A stretch of DNA of 64,000 bases from Amycolatopsis sp. CA-128772 (GTDB lineage Bacteria > Actinomycetota > Actinomycetes > Mycobacteriales > Pseudonocardiaceae), in contig NZ_PPHG01000018.1 in NCBI RefSeq assembly GCF_002904295.1, positions 62,001 to 126,000 of the forward strand, read 5' to 3'. A program made the position numbers and the translations under genes. The notes beneath the pieces were generated by a model, which was not told the DNA's origin, made no database searches, and saw only the letters and a list, made by a program, of their open reading frames with translations. Below are positions 1-7,897 of this stretch, one piece after another (position 1 is the first letter of the stretch; each line of letters opens with the position of its first letter).

Positions 1-578
1 GGATGCCGACGGCGGAAAACACCCACGAGGTGGCGCAGCGGTACAACCCGGACGCGCAGGTCGTGTACGTCGACAACGATCCGGTGGTGCAGGTGCACGG
101 GCGGGCGCTGCTCGAGGAGAACTACCTGACCCACGTGACGGGCGCCGACCTGACGCGCCCGGCCGACACGCTCGGCGACGAGGTCGTCAAGGAGTACCTC
201 GACTTCACCCGGCCGGTGGCGCTGATCCTGACCTCGATCGTGCACCACATCGACGACTACGACCGGGCGCGGGCGATCGTCGCGGAGTACGTCGCCGCCC
301 TCGCGCCCGGGTCGTACCTGCTGCTCACGCACAACTATGACCCGGAAGAGGACTCCCCGCGCCAGGAGCTGGCGCGGCTGCTGGAAACCAGTTTCCAGGG
401 CACCGGGCTGGGCAGCGTCTACCGCACGCGCGAGCAGATCACCGGGTTCTTCGAAGGCACCGAGCTGCTGCGGCCGGGGCTGGTGTACCTGCACGAGTGG
501 TGGCCGGACGGCCCCCGGCTGCACCAGCTGGGTGAACTGAACTTCCTCACCCTGGGTGGCGTCGCCCGCAAGCAGTGA
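1..578 (+). CDS. SAM-dependent methyltransferase, DUF574/Methyltransf_19 type (5' partial)
   Basis: Only the C-terminal ~191 residues are in the window; the reading frame runs off the left edge. The segment THEVAQRYNPDAQVVYVDND is the family's SAM-pocket region, with the acidic pair that normally contacts the SAM ribose, followed by DPVVQVHGRALL. SIVHHIDDYDRARAIVAEYV and the APGSYLLLTH strand match the later Rossmann strands. An ATG at 3 is in frame but is probably internal, because family members have about 80 residues before this point, including a GxPT-type loop. The substrate is not predictable. The gene ends just before a hairpin shared with the convergent aldo/keto reductase gene. Confidence 0.85.
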   Translation, partial: MPTAENTHEVAQRYNPDAQVVYVDNDPVVQVHGRALLEENYLTHVTGADLTRPADTLGDEVVKEYLDFTRPVALILTSIVHHIDDYDRARAIVAEYVAALAPGSYLLLTHNYDPEEDSPRQELARLLETSFQGTGLGSVYRTREQITGFFEGTELLRPGLVYLHEWWPDGPRLHQLGELNFLTLGGVARKQ

Positions 579-603
579 GCTCATGACGCGGCTTGCCGTG
601 CGG

Positions 604-631
604 GGTGAGGGCGGTTCCCGCCGCCCTCACC
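604..631. terminator. bidirectional terminator hairpin
   Basis: An 11-bp perfect stem (GGTGAGGGCGG paired with CCGCCCTCACC) with a 6-nt loop lies between two convergent genes, the methyltransferase and the aldo/keto reductase. There is no clear T-tract, as is usual for such hairpins in high-GC actinomycetes. Confidence 0.6.
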
Positions 632-643
632 ACCCACGACGGG

Positions 644-1477
644 TCAGGCGGCGTTGAAGGTGTCCGGGTCCGGCCCGGTGCGCTCGCCGCGGTCCAGCGG
701 CGTCAGCGAGTCCAGCTCCTCCTCCGTGAGGGTGAACCCGAACAGGTCGAAGTTCTCCTCGATCCGGGACGGCGTCACCGACTTCGGGATCACGACGTTG
801 CCCAGCTGCAGGTGCCAGCGCAGGACGATCTGCGCGGGCGTGCGGCTGTGCTTCACCGCGAGGTCGGCGACCACCGGGTCGCCGAGCAGGCTGCCGCCCT
901 TGGCGAGCGGGCTCCACGCTTCGGTCGCGATGCCGTTCTTCGTGTCGAACTCGCGCAGGTCCGCCTGCTGCAGGTACGGGTGCAGCTCCACCTGGTTGAC
1001 GGCGGGGACGACCGAGGCGGCGTCCATCAGCCGTTCCAGGTGCGCGGGCTGGAAGTTGGACACGCCGATCGCGCGGACGCGGCCGTCGGCGTAGAGCTTC
1101 TCGAACGCCTTCCAGGTGTCGAGGTACTTGTCGCGCTCGGGGGTCGGCCAGTGGATCAGGTAGAGGTCCAGCTGCTCCAGGCCGAGCTTGGCCATGCTCT
1201 CGTCGAACGCCTTGAGCGTCGAGTCGTAGCCCTGGGCGGCGTTCCACAGCTTGGTGGTGATGAACAGCTCGTCGCGGGCGACGCCGGCCTCGGCGATCGC
1301 CTGGCCGACGCCCTTTTCGTTGCCGTAGACGGCGGCGGTGTCGATGCTGCGGTAGCCCGCTTCGAGGGCGGCCTTGACGGCGGCGGTGGTCTCGTCGTCC
1401 GGGACCTGGAACACGCCGTAGCCGAGTTGCGGCATCCGCACGCCGTTGTTGAGTTCGATCACGGGCACGCTGGTCAC
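644..1477 (-). CDS. aldo/keto reductase
   Basis: A 277-aa NADPH-dependent oxidoreductase of the AKR superfamily (AKR5-like, related to 2,5-diketo-gluconate reductases), predicted to reduce carbonyls in the cytoplasm. The catalytic tetrad is visible: Asp and Tyr in SIDTAAVYGNEKG, Lys in ITTKLWN and His in YLIHWPTP. The cofactor-binding IPKSVTPSRIEEN motif is near the C-terminus. The GTG at 1477 was chosen because AAAGGA lies 8 nt upstream; an in-frame ATG at 1504 has no such site. It is 23 nt downstream of the truncated MFS gene on the same strand, so the two were probably an operon. The substrate is unknown. Confidence 0.9.
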   Translation of the reverse strand: MTSVPVIELNNGVRMPQLGYGVFQVPDDETTAAVKAALEAGYRSIDTAAVYGNEKGVGQAIAEAGVARDELFITTKLWNAAQGYDSTLKAFDESMAKLGLEQLDLYLIHWPTPERDKYLDTWKAFEKLYADGRVRAIGVSNFQPAHLERLMDAASVVPAVNQVELHPYLQQADLREFDTKNGIATEAWSPLAKGGSLLGDPVVADLAVKHSRTPAQIVLRWHLQLGNVVIPKSVTPSRIEENFDLFGFTLTEEELDSLTPLDRGERTGPDPDTFNAA

Positions 1478-1500
1478 GAGGGGTCCTTTCGGTGGGTGGT

Positions 1501-2439
1501 TCACGGGGCGGGTACCCGTTCCCCCGCTGCGAAACTAGCCGGAGCCCGGCGGTCGAGCAGTCCGGAGACGAGCGCCACGGCGAGGCCGGCCGCGGCGAGC
1601 ACGGCGCCGATCCAGCTGGGGGCGGTGTAGCCGAGGCCGGCGTCGATCGCCTGGCCGCCGAGCCACGCGCCGCCGGCGTTGCCGAGGTTGAACGCGGCGA
1701 TGTTCGCCGCCGACGCCAGCGCCGGGGCGCCTTCGGCCTTGGCCATCACGCGGGCCTGCAGCGGCGGCACGGTGGCGAATCCGGCCGCGCCGAACAGGGC
1801 GATGGTGATCGCCGCGGGCACCTTCGCGTGCGCGGTGAACACGAACGCGACCAGCACGAGCGCCAGCGCGGTGAGGATGACGTACAGGCTGGGCATGAGC
1901 TTGCGGTCCGCGGCCCGGCCGCCGAGCAGGTTGCCGGCGAACAGACCGGCGCCGAACAGCACGAGCAGCCAGGTGACGGCGCCGCTGGAGAAGCCCGCGA
2001 CCTCGGTCATCATCGGCGCGATGTAGGTGAACGACGCGAACACGCCGGCGAAGCCGAGCGCGGTCATGACCAGCGCGAGCCACACCTGCGGGCGGCGGAA
2101 CACGGCGAGCTCGCCGCGCAGGCCGGCGCCCGGGTCCGGCGCCTGGCGCGGCACCAGCGCGAGGATGCCGGCGGCGCCGGCGACGCCGAGCGCGCTGACC
2201 ACCCAGAACGTCGAGCGCCAGCCGAACGCCTGGCCGAGCGCGGTGCCGGCGGGCACGCCCAGGACGTTCGCCACGGTCAGCCCGGTGAACATCAGCGCGA
2301 TGGCGCTGGCCTGCTTCGCCGGCGAGACCAAGGACGCGGCGACGACCGAGCCGACGCCGAAGAACGCGCCGTGGCTGAGCGCGGCGACGACCCGGCCGGT
2401 CATCAGCAGGCTGTAGCTCGGGGCCAGGGCCGAGAGCAC
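1501..2439 (-). pseudogene. MFS transporter (AraJ/YdhP-like DHA1 family), 5' truncated
   Basis: The reading frame encodes 312 residues that start in the middle of the family fold. The opening LSALAPSYSLLMTGRVVAAL normally follows the third membrane helix, so about 85-90 N-terminal residues, including helices 1-3, are missing. The GTG at 2439 is simply the valine codon at the break. The rest is intact: the motif HGAFFGVGSVVAASLVSP, then about nine membrane helices ending RRAPASFAAGERVPAP. Sequence immediately upstream encodes part of a transposase on the opposite strand, so an insertion followed by deletion probably destroyed the gene. The former substrate was probably a drug or sugar (family knowledge). 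It is unlikely to be functional without its first helices. Confidence 0.8.
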
Positions 2440-2441
2440 GG

Positions 2442-2950
2442 GCCGCCGGTGACACCCACGTCATCCTCGACGGGACTCCGATCCCCGCCGACCGGTCGCG
2501 GCCACCACGAGCAAAACCGTGGCCTGTGCCTCGTGGGTGCGCTGACCGCTGCGGCAGCCAGGGTCTGCGCACGCCGGCGGACAGGGCTTACCACTCCGCT
2601 GGAACCGGGAGCCTGACACCGTTCAAGAAAACCGCAGGTCAACCACCCCTCGCGGTGGATCACCAGGCCAACAACCTGCTGCACCGCCGACTGCGCTGCT
2701 CGGTGAACGTGCCGCCGCATTGCTCACCAAGGCCGCTACTGAGCGCACCCAATGTGGCGTTCGGTGCGCTGGACGCAACCAACGCCACATCGGGGCGCTT
2801 GGCCTGCACCGCTCCGGACGCAAGTTTGCGAAAGTTTCGGCTCCGCAGCAGAACTTTCGCGCCTGCCGAGCCCGAACCGCTGCACCGGGCGGCTTTCCGC
2901 GGGCCCCGGTGACGATCCCGTTCGGCGGCGGGATTACGGCGGCCGCGCTC
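2442..2950 (+). mobile_element. decayed IS5-type transposase fragment
   Basis: Translation from 2451 reads DTHVILDGTPIPADR, a strongly conserved block around a catalytic Asp of DDE_Tnp_4 (IS5 superfamily) transposases. About 100 nt further, DRAYHSAGTGSLTPFKK matches the family's DKGYxGAGxxxxTPFKR segment. After a frame change LGERAAALLTKAATE matches the C-terminal helix. A final ITAAAL at 2933-2950 matches the extreme C-terminus. The N-terminal half, terminal inverted repeats and an open frame are all missing, so this is a dead remnant. A palindromic repeat (2744-2800) and a second hairpin (about 2828-2860) sit inside the C-terminal part. Confidence 0.7.
2744..2800. repeat. palindromic intergenic repeat, single-copy form (locus A)
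   Basis: The left arm CCCAATGTGGCGTTCGGTGC and a right arm that is its near-perfect inverse (ending AACGCCACATcGGGGCGC) are separated by about 5 nt. The same core makes up the tandem arrays at 19266-19384 and 43796-43941. Here it lies within decayed transposase sequence rather than directly at a gene end. Confidence 0.75.
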
Positions 2951-3061
2951 CCTAACCCGTGCTCCATCCGTGGGACCCGCCCCGGCTTCCCGCTCCGACA
3001 GTTTCGCTGGTCAGCTCGGTTCCGGTGGCTTTCGTCCCGGTTCGCCCCCGCTGCGGCCTCG

Positions 3062-3091
3062 TTGACCCGTTCGTTCCGCCGGACCTAATTT
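3062..3091 (+). promoter_or_regulatory. candidate promoter of the Ebo/ABC operon
   Basis: TTGACC (3062-3067) and TAATTT (3086-3091) are separated by 18 nt, close to the housekeeping sigma-70 consensus. The predicted start of transcription near 3098 lies about 28 nt before the GTG start codon at 3126. This also argues against the in-frame TTG at 3090 as translation start. A partly inverted TTGTTGTCC/GACGAAC stretch directly after the -10 box could be an autoregulatory ROK operator, but the symmetry is weak. Confidence 0.45.
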
Positions 3092-3125
3092 GTTGTCCCA
3101 CCAGACGAACTGGGGCGGTGTCGGT

Positions 3126-4388
3126 GTGGACTCCTCCTTCTCGCGCAAGCCGGCGGACCAGACGGCCGTCCGGCGCAGCAACCTTTCGCTGGTGCTGCGG
3201 CACCTGCGGGACGCGGGGCCGCGGTCGCGGGCGGGCATCGCCGCCGACACCGGGCTGAACAAGGGGACCGTCTCCAGTCTCGTCGCCGAGCTCGTCGGAC
3301 GCGGGCTGGCCCGCGAAGGCGACCGGGAACGCGCCGGCGCGGTCGGGCGGCCCGGCACGATCGTCGAACTCGACGGGCGGGGGGTCGGCGGGGTCGGCGT
3401 CGAGATCAACGTCGACTACCTGACCGCGCTCGCCCTGGACCTCACCGGCACCGTGCTGTTCGAACAACGCGTGGCGCTCGACGTGCAGGCGCTGCCGGTG
3501 GCCAAGGTGCTCGACGCCGGCGCCGAACTCACCGCGCGGGCGCTACGGGAGTGCCGTCGGCTCGGGGTGCGGCCCGCCGGGGTGACCGTCGGCGTCCCGG
3601 CCCTGGTCGACGTCGCGAGCGGGACCGTCGCGCTCGCGCCGAACCTGCACTGGACCGACGTCCCGGTGGTCCGCGCCTTCACCGAGCGGCTGACCCGGCG
3701 GCTCGGCCCGCCGTCGTTCCCGGTGCGCACGGCCAACGACGCCAACCTCGGCGCGCTCGGCGAGTACGCGATGGGCAGCGTCGCCGGCACCGCCGACCTC
3801 GTCTACCTGACCGGCGAAATCGGGGTCGGCGGCGGGGTGATCTCCGGCGGCCGGCTGCTCGGCGGCGCCGAAGGGTTCTCCGGCGAGATCGGGCACATCC
3901 AGCTCGACCCGGCCGGCCGGGTCTGCGGCTGCGGCCGCCGCGGCTGCTGGGAGACGCTGGTCGGGCTGGCCGGGATGCTGCGGCTGGCCGCGTCGCCGAG
4001 CGATCCGGTGCACGACCCGTCGCTCGACCTCGAACAGCGGCTCGACATCATCCGCCGTCGCGCCCAGCTCAAGGACAAGCGGACCCTCGACGCGCTCGCC
4101 CAGGTCGGCACCGGGCTCGGCGTCGGCGCGGCCGTGCTGGTCAACGTCTTCAACCCGCGCGTGGTCCTGCTGGGCGGCTACTTCGCCCAGCTGGGCCCGT
4201 ACCTGCTCGGCCCGATGCTGGCCGAGCTCGAAGCCCGGGTGATCGCCCCGGGCATCGGCGGCTGCCGCGTCGAGCTGTCCTGGCTCGGGTTCTCCGCGGC
4301 TTCGCGCGGCGGCGCGCACGTCGCCCTGCAGGCGGTGTTCGACGACCCGGCGCTGGTGCCGGTGCGGGCGGAAAGGGACAGCGGATGA
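3126..4388 (+). CDS. ROK-family transcriptional regulator, first gene of the Ebo/ABC operon
   Basis: A 420-aa repressor with an N-terminal winged helix (RAGIAADTGLNKGTVSSLVA, roughly residues 40-62) and a C-terminal sugar-kinase-like ROK domain. The latter has the phosphate-binding EIGVGGGVISGG loop and the zinc-type motif CGCGRRGCWE. ROK regulators usually respond to a sugar or sugar phosphate. As the first gene of the operon it probably controls it and itself, with a ligand imported or made by the operon. The start at GTG 3126 fits the promoter at 3062. The stop codon overlaps the ATPase ATG (ATGA), so the regulator is translationally coupled to the transporter. It is similar in type to the ROK gene at 18103 but is a separate regulator. 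Confidence 0.88.
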   Translation: MDSSFSRKPADQTAVRRSNLSLVLRHLRDAGPRSRAGIAADTGLNKGTVSSLVAELVGRGLAREGDRERAGAVGRPGTIVELDGRGVGGVGVEINVDYLTALALDLTGTVLFEQRVALDVQALPVAKVLDAGAELTARALRECRRLGVRPAGVTVGVPALVDVASGTVALAPNLHWTDVPVVRAFTERLTRRLGPPSFPVRTANDANLGALGEYAMGSVAGTADLVYLTGEIGVGGGVISGGRLLGGAEGFSGEIGHIQLDPAGRVCGCGRRGCWETLVGLAGMLRLAASPSDPVHDPSLDLEQRLDIIRRRAQLKDKRTLDALAQVGTGLGVGAAVLVNVFNPRVVLLGGYFAQLGPYLLGPMLAELEARVIAPGIGGCRVELSWLGFSAASRGGAHVALQAVFDDPALVPVRAERDSG

Positions 4389-5890
4389 CGCTCGTGGAGA
4401 TGACCGGGATCGGCAAGCGCTTCCCCGGCGTGCACGCGCTCGACGACGTCGAGCTCAGCGTCGAAGCCGGCGAAGTGCACTGCCTGCTCGGGCAGAACGG
4501 CGCCGGGAAGTCGACGTTGATCAAGGTGCTGGCCGGCGCGCACCGCCCGGACGACGGCGAGATCCGGATCGACGGCACGCCGGTGCGGCTGCCGAACCCG
4601 ACCGCGGCGATCCGCCACGGCATCGCGACGCTGTACCAGGAACTCGACCTCGTCGACGGCCTTTCCGTGGCGGAGAACGTCTTCCTCGGCCACGAGCAGG
4701 CCCGGGGCGGGTTCGTCCGCCGCGCGGCCATGCGGGCCGAGGCGCGCAAGCTCATGGACCGCCTGGGACACCGGGAAATCCGCGTCGAACGGGAGGTCGG
4801 CACGCTGTCCGCGGCCGGCAAGCAGATCGTCAGCCTCGCCCGCGCGCTTTCGCTCGACGCCCGGCTGATCGTGCTCGACGAGCCGTCCGCGGTGCTCGCC
4901 GCCGACGAGGTGGCGAACCTGTTCCGGGTCATCCGCGGGCTCACCTCGCGCGGAGTCGCGGTGCTCTACATCTCCCACCGGCTGGCCGAAATCCGGGAGA
5001 TCGGCGACCGCGTGAGCGTGCTCAAGGACGGCCGGACCGTCGCCGCCGGGCTGCCCGCCCGGACCACCCCGACCGGTGACCTGGTGGCGCGGATGACCGG
5101 CCGCCGCGTCGAATTCCCGTTCCCGCCGCGGCCGGAGGAAGGCGCCCACGAAGGCAAGCCGGAGATCCTCGGGGTCACCGGCCTCAGCCTGGCCGGCGCG
5201 TTCGAGGACGTCACGTTCTCGCTGCGCGAAGGGGAGATCCTCGGTCTCGCCGGGCTGGTCGGCTCGGGCCGGTCGGAGGTACTGGAGACCGTCTACGGCG
5301 CCCGGAAGGCGACGGCCGGGGAGATCCGCCTCGCCGGAGAACCGGTGAAGCACGGCGTCGGCGCGGCCGTCCGCGGCGGGCTCGGCCTGGCGCCCGAGGA
5401 ACGCAAGAGCCAGGCCCTGCTGCTGCACGATTCCGTGGCCCGCAACGTGTCCCTGCCGTCCCTGCGGCGGTACGCCCGCTTCGGCTGGTTCAGCGGGAAG
5501 GCCGAAACGGCCGCCGTGCGCCGGCACACCGAAGCCCTCGACCTGCGCCCGGCCGACGTCCGCCGGGTCGTCGGCAAGCTGTCCGGCGGCAACCAGCAGA
5601 AGGCCGTCGTCGCGCGCTGGCTGCTCAAGGGCTGCCGCGTCCTGCTGCTCGACGAACCGACCCGCGGCGTCGACGTCGGCGCGCGGGCCGAGCTGTACCG
5701 CGTGATCCGCGAGCTGGCGGACTCCGGCGTCGCGATCCTGCTCGTCTCCAGCGAACTGCCGGAGGTGCTCGGGCTGGCCGACCGGGTGCTGGTGCTGCGC
5801 GAAGGCCACGTCGTCACCGAAGCCGACGCCCGCGAGCTCGACGAGCGCCGCGTGCTGGATCTCATCCTGGAGGAGCACGTCCATGACTGA
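4385..5890 (+). CDS. sugar-type ABC importer, ATP-binding protein with two ATPase domains (RbsA/MglA-like)
   Basis: A 501-aa protein with tandem nucleotide-binding domains, as in ribose and galactose importers. The first domain has Walker A GQNGAGKST (residues 36-44) and Walker B LIVLDEPSAVL, with a degenerate signature LSAAGKQ. The second has a degenerate Walker A (GLVGSGRSE), an intact LSGGNQQKAVVARWL signature and LLLDEPTRGVDVG. This asymmetry is normal for the family. It powers the permease encoded next, together with the binding lipoprotein. The ATG at 4385 overlaps the ROK stop by 4 nt. The ligand is unknown; neighbouring genes favour a sugar or cyclitol. Confidence 0.93.
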   Translation: MTLVEMTGIGKRFPGVHALDDVELSVEAGEVHCLLGQNGAGKSTLIKVLAGAHRPDDGEIRIDGTPVRLPNPTAAIRHGIATLYQELDLVDGLSVAENVFLGHEQARGGFVRRAAMRAEARKLMDRLGHREIRVEREVGTLSAAGKQIVSLARALSLDARLIVLDEPSAVLAADEVANLFRVIRGLTSRGVAVLYISHRLAEIREIGDRVSVLKDGRTVAAGLPARTTPTGDLVARMTGRRVEFPFPPRPEEGAHEGKPEILGVTGLSLAGAFEDVTFSLREGEILGLAGLVGSGRSEVLETVYGARKATAGEIRLAGEPVKHGVGAAVRGGLGLAPEERKSQALLLHDSVARNVSLPSLRRYARFGWFSGKAETAAVRRHTEALDLRPADVRRVVGKLSGGNQQKAVVARWLLKGCRVLLLDEPTRGVDVGARAELYRVIRELADSGVAILLVSSELPEVLGLADRVLVLREGHVVTEADARELDERRVLDLILEEHVHD

Positions 5891-6875
5891 ACAGGTGGTG
5901 CCCCGGGCGGCGCCCGAGCGGCGAAAGCTCGCCGAAATCCGCAACCTCGGCCTGGCCGGGGTCCTGGCGATCCTGGTGGTGGTCGGGGCGCTCACCCAGC
6001 CCGGCCAGTTCCTGACCACCGGCACCCTGGTGCTGCTGCTGACCCAGGCGTCGGTGATCGGCGTGATCACCGTCGGCATGACGTTCGTGATCATCGGCGG
6101 CGGCATCGACCTGTCGGTGGGCGCGGTGGTCGCGCTCGCCACGGTCTGGGCGACGACGAAGGCCACCCAGTCGTTCGGCGTCGGCGGGATCGTGTTCTGC
6201 GCGCTCGCCGTCGGTCTCGGCTGCGGCCTGGTGACCGGGCTGCTCATCGCCTACGGGCGGCTCGTGGCGTTCATCGGCACCCTCGCCATGCTCGCCTCGG
6301 CGCGCGGCCTGGCGATCCAGCTCTCGCAGGGCCGCACGCAGACGGTGACGGCGAAGAACCAGGCCCTGGTCGACCTCGGCTACCAAGACAGCTACGTGCT
6401 CGGCGTCCCGCCGCTGGTGCTGGTCTTCGCCGCGGTCGCCGTCGTGGGGTGGATCGTGCTCAACCGCACCACCTTCGGCCGCCGCACCTACGCGATCGGC
6501 GGCAACCTCGAAGCCGCGCGGCTGGCCGGGATCAACGTCCGGCTGCACACCTGCCTGCTCTACGTGCTGTCCGGGCTGTGCTGCGGGATCGCCAGCGTGC
6601 TGCTGATCATCCTGACCAGCTCCGGGACCAGCGGCAACGGCAACCTCTACGAGCTCGACGCGATCGCCGCGGTGATCATCGGCGGCACGCTGCTCTCCGG
6701 CGGCCGCGGCACGCTCGCCGGCTCGGTCCTCGGGGTCCTCGTCTTCACCACCATCAGCGTCCTGTTCACCCTCAACAACCTGCCCACCGCGGTGCAGCAG
6801 CTCGCCAAGGGCGTGCTCATCGTGCTCGCCGTCCTCGTCCAGCGCCGGTATTCGACCGAGAGGAACTCCCGATGA
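5883..6875 (+). CDS. sugar-type ABC importer, permease (RbsC-like)
   Basis: A 330-aa polytopic membrane protein of the BPD_transp_2 family with about 8-10 hydrophobic helices. Typical family motifs are GMTFVIIGGGIDLSVGAVVA near residue 70 and YAIGGNLEAARLAGINV near residue 205. DAIAAVIIGGTLLSGGRGT, near residue 260, forms the cytoplasmic contact region with the ATPase. The start overlaps the ATPase gene by 8 nt and its stop overlaps the binding-protein ATG (ATGA). It forms the translocation channel of the importer encoded at 4385-7897. Confidence 0.93.
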   Translation: MTEQVVPRAAPERRKLAEIRNLGLAGVLAILVVVGALTQPGQFLTTGTLVLLLTQASVIGVITVGMTFVIIGGGIDLSVGAVVALATVWATTKATQSFGVGGIVFCALAVGLGCGLVTGLLIAYGRLVAFIGTLAMLASARGLAIQLSQGRTQTVTAKNQALVDLGYQDSYVLGVPPLVLVFAAVAVVGWIVLNRTTFGRRTYAIGGNLEAARLAGINVRLHTCLLYVLSGLCCGIASVLLIILTSSGTSGNGNLYELDAIAAVIIGGTLLSGGRGTLAGSVLGVLVFTTISVLFTLNNLPTAVQQLAKGVLIVLAVLVQRRYSTERNSR

Positions 6876-7897
6876 ACTCCCTGCTCCGCAGACGCGCGTT
6901 CCTGGCCGGCGCCTCCGCCCTCGGCGCCGGCGCGCTCGCCGCGTGCACGAGCAACTCCGACGAACCGGCCGCCGCGACCGTCACCCAGGGCGCGGCCGAC
7001 GCGCCGGGGAAGAAGGTGACGGTCGGCTTCGCCGGGCCGCAGGCCGACCACGGCTGGCTCAACGCCATCACCGTCAACGCCAAGGCCGAAGCCGGCCGCC
7101 ACCCGGACGTCGAGCTCGTCGTCGCCGAGGGGTCCAACGACGCCGCCACCCAGTCGGCCCAGGTGGACGCGCTGATCAACCGCAAGGTCGACGTCCTGGT
7201 CGTGCTGCCCGCCGACGGCAAGCAGCTCACCCCGGCCGGGCGCAAGGCGATGGACGCCGGCATCCCGGTGATCAACCTGGACCGGATCTTCGACTCGCCG
7301 CAGAGCTACCGCACCTGGATCGGCGGCGACAACTACCGGATGGGCGTCAACGCGGGCAACTTCATCGGGCAGAAACTCGGCGGGAAGGGCACGGTGCTGG
7401 AGCTGGCCGGGATCGACACCCTCGAACTCACGCGGCAGCGCACGCAGGGGTTCGACGACGCGCTCGCCAACTTCCCCGGCATCCGCAAGGCCGGTCGCGC
7501 GGCCGCGGAGTTCACCGTGCCGACCGGGCAGGCCCGGATGGCCGAGCTGCTGCAGGCCCACCCGAAGTTCGACGCCATCTGGAACCACGACGACGACCAG
7601 GGGACCGGGGCGCTGCAGGCGGTGAAGCAGGCGGGCCGGACGGACTTCCTGATGGTCGGCGGCGCCGGCTCGAAGGCGGCGATGGACCAGATCAAGGCGG
7701 ACTCCTCGGTGCTCAAGGCGACCGTCCTCTACCCGCCGACGATGGCCGCGTCGGCGATCAAGCTGGCCCGGCTGCTGGGGCAGGCGAAGGGCCTCGGCGA
7801 CCTGGCCGAACAGGAGGTCCCGGCCACCGTGACGCTGTTCTCCGCCGTCGTCACCAAGGAGAACGTCGACCGCTACCTGCCGGTGTCGTTCGAATGA
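6872..7897 (+). CDS. sugar-type ABC importer, substrate-binding lipoprotein
   Basis: A 341-aa periplasmic-binding-protein-like lipoprotein (Peripla_BP_4 class, ribose-binding type). The N-terminus MNSLLRRRAFLAGASALGAG is a signal sequence leading to a lipobox-like LAAC, so the mature protein should be anchored by a lipid-modified Cys. The body begins KVTVGFAGPQADHGWLNAI. LDRIFDSPQSYRTWIGGDNY and FDAIWNHDDDQGTGALQAV match ligand-contact segments of sugar-binding proteins. It determines the specificity of the importer. The ligand is not predictable from sequence; the operon suggests a sugar or cyclitol. Confidence 0.92.
   Translation: MNSLLRRRAFLAGASALGAGALAACTSNSDEPAAATVTQGAADAPGKKVTVGFAGPQADHGWLNAITVNAKAEAGRHPDVELVVAEGSNDAATQSAQVDALINRKVDVLVVLPADGKQLTPAGRKAMDAGIPVINLDRIFDSPQSYRTWIGGDNYRMGVNAGNFIGQKLGGKGTVLELAGIDTLELTRQRTQGFDDALANFPGIRKAGRAAAEFTVPTGQARMAELLQAHPKFDAIWNHDDDQGTGALQAVKQAGRTDFLMVGGAGSKAAMDQIKADSSVLKATVLYPPTMAASAIKLARLLGQAKGLGDLAEQEVPATVTLFSAVVTKENVDRYLPVSFE

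Noticed and set aside
2826..2862. Second hairpin (GCGAAAGTT ... AACTTTCGC) as a terminator
   Set aside because: It lies in decayed transposon DNA with no gene ending nearby; it may be another dispersed palindrome but a role cannot be supported.
3090..3125. TTG at 3090 as start of the first ROK regulator
   Set aside because: It overlaps the predicted -10 box and lies upstream of the expected transcription start; GTG 3126 gives the normal family N-terminus.
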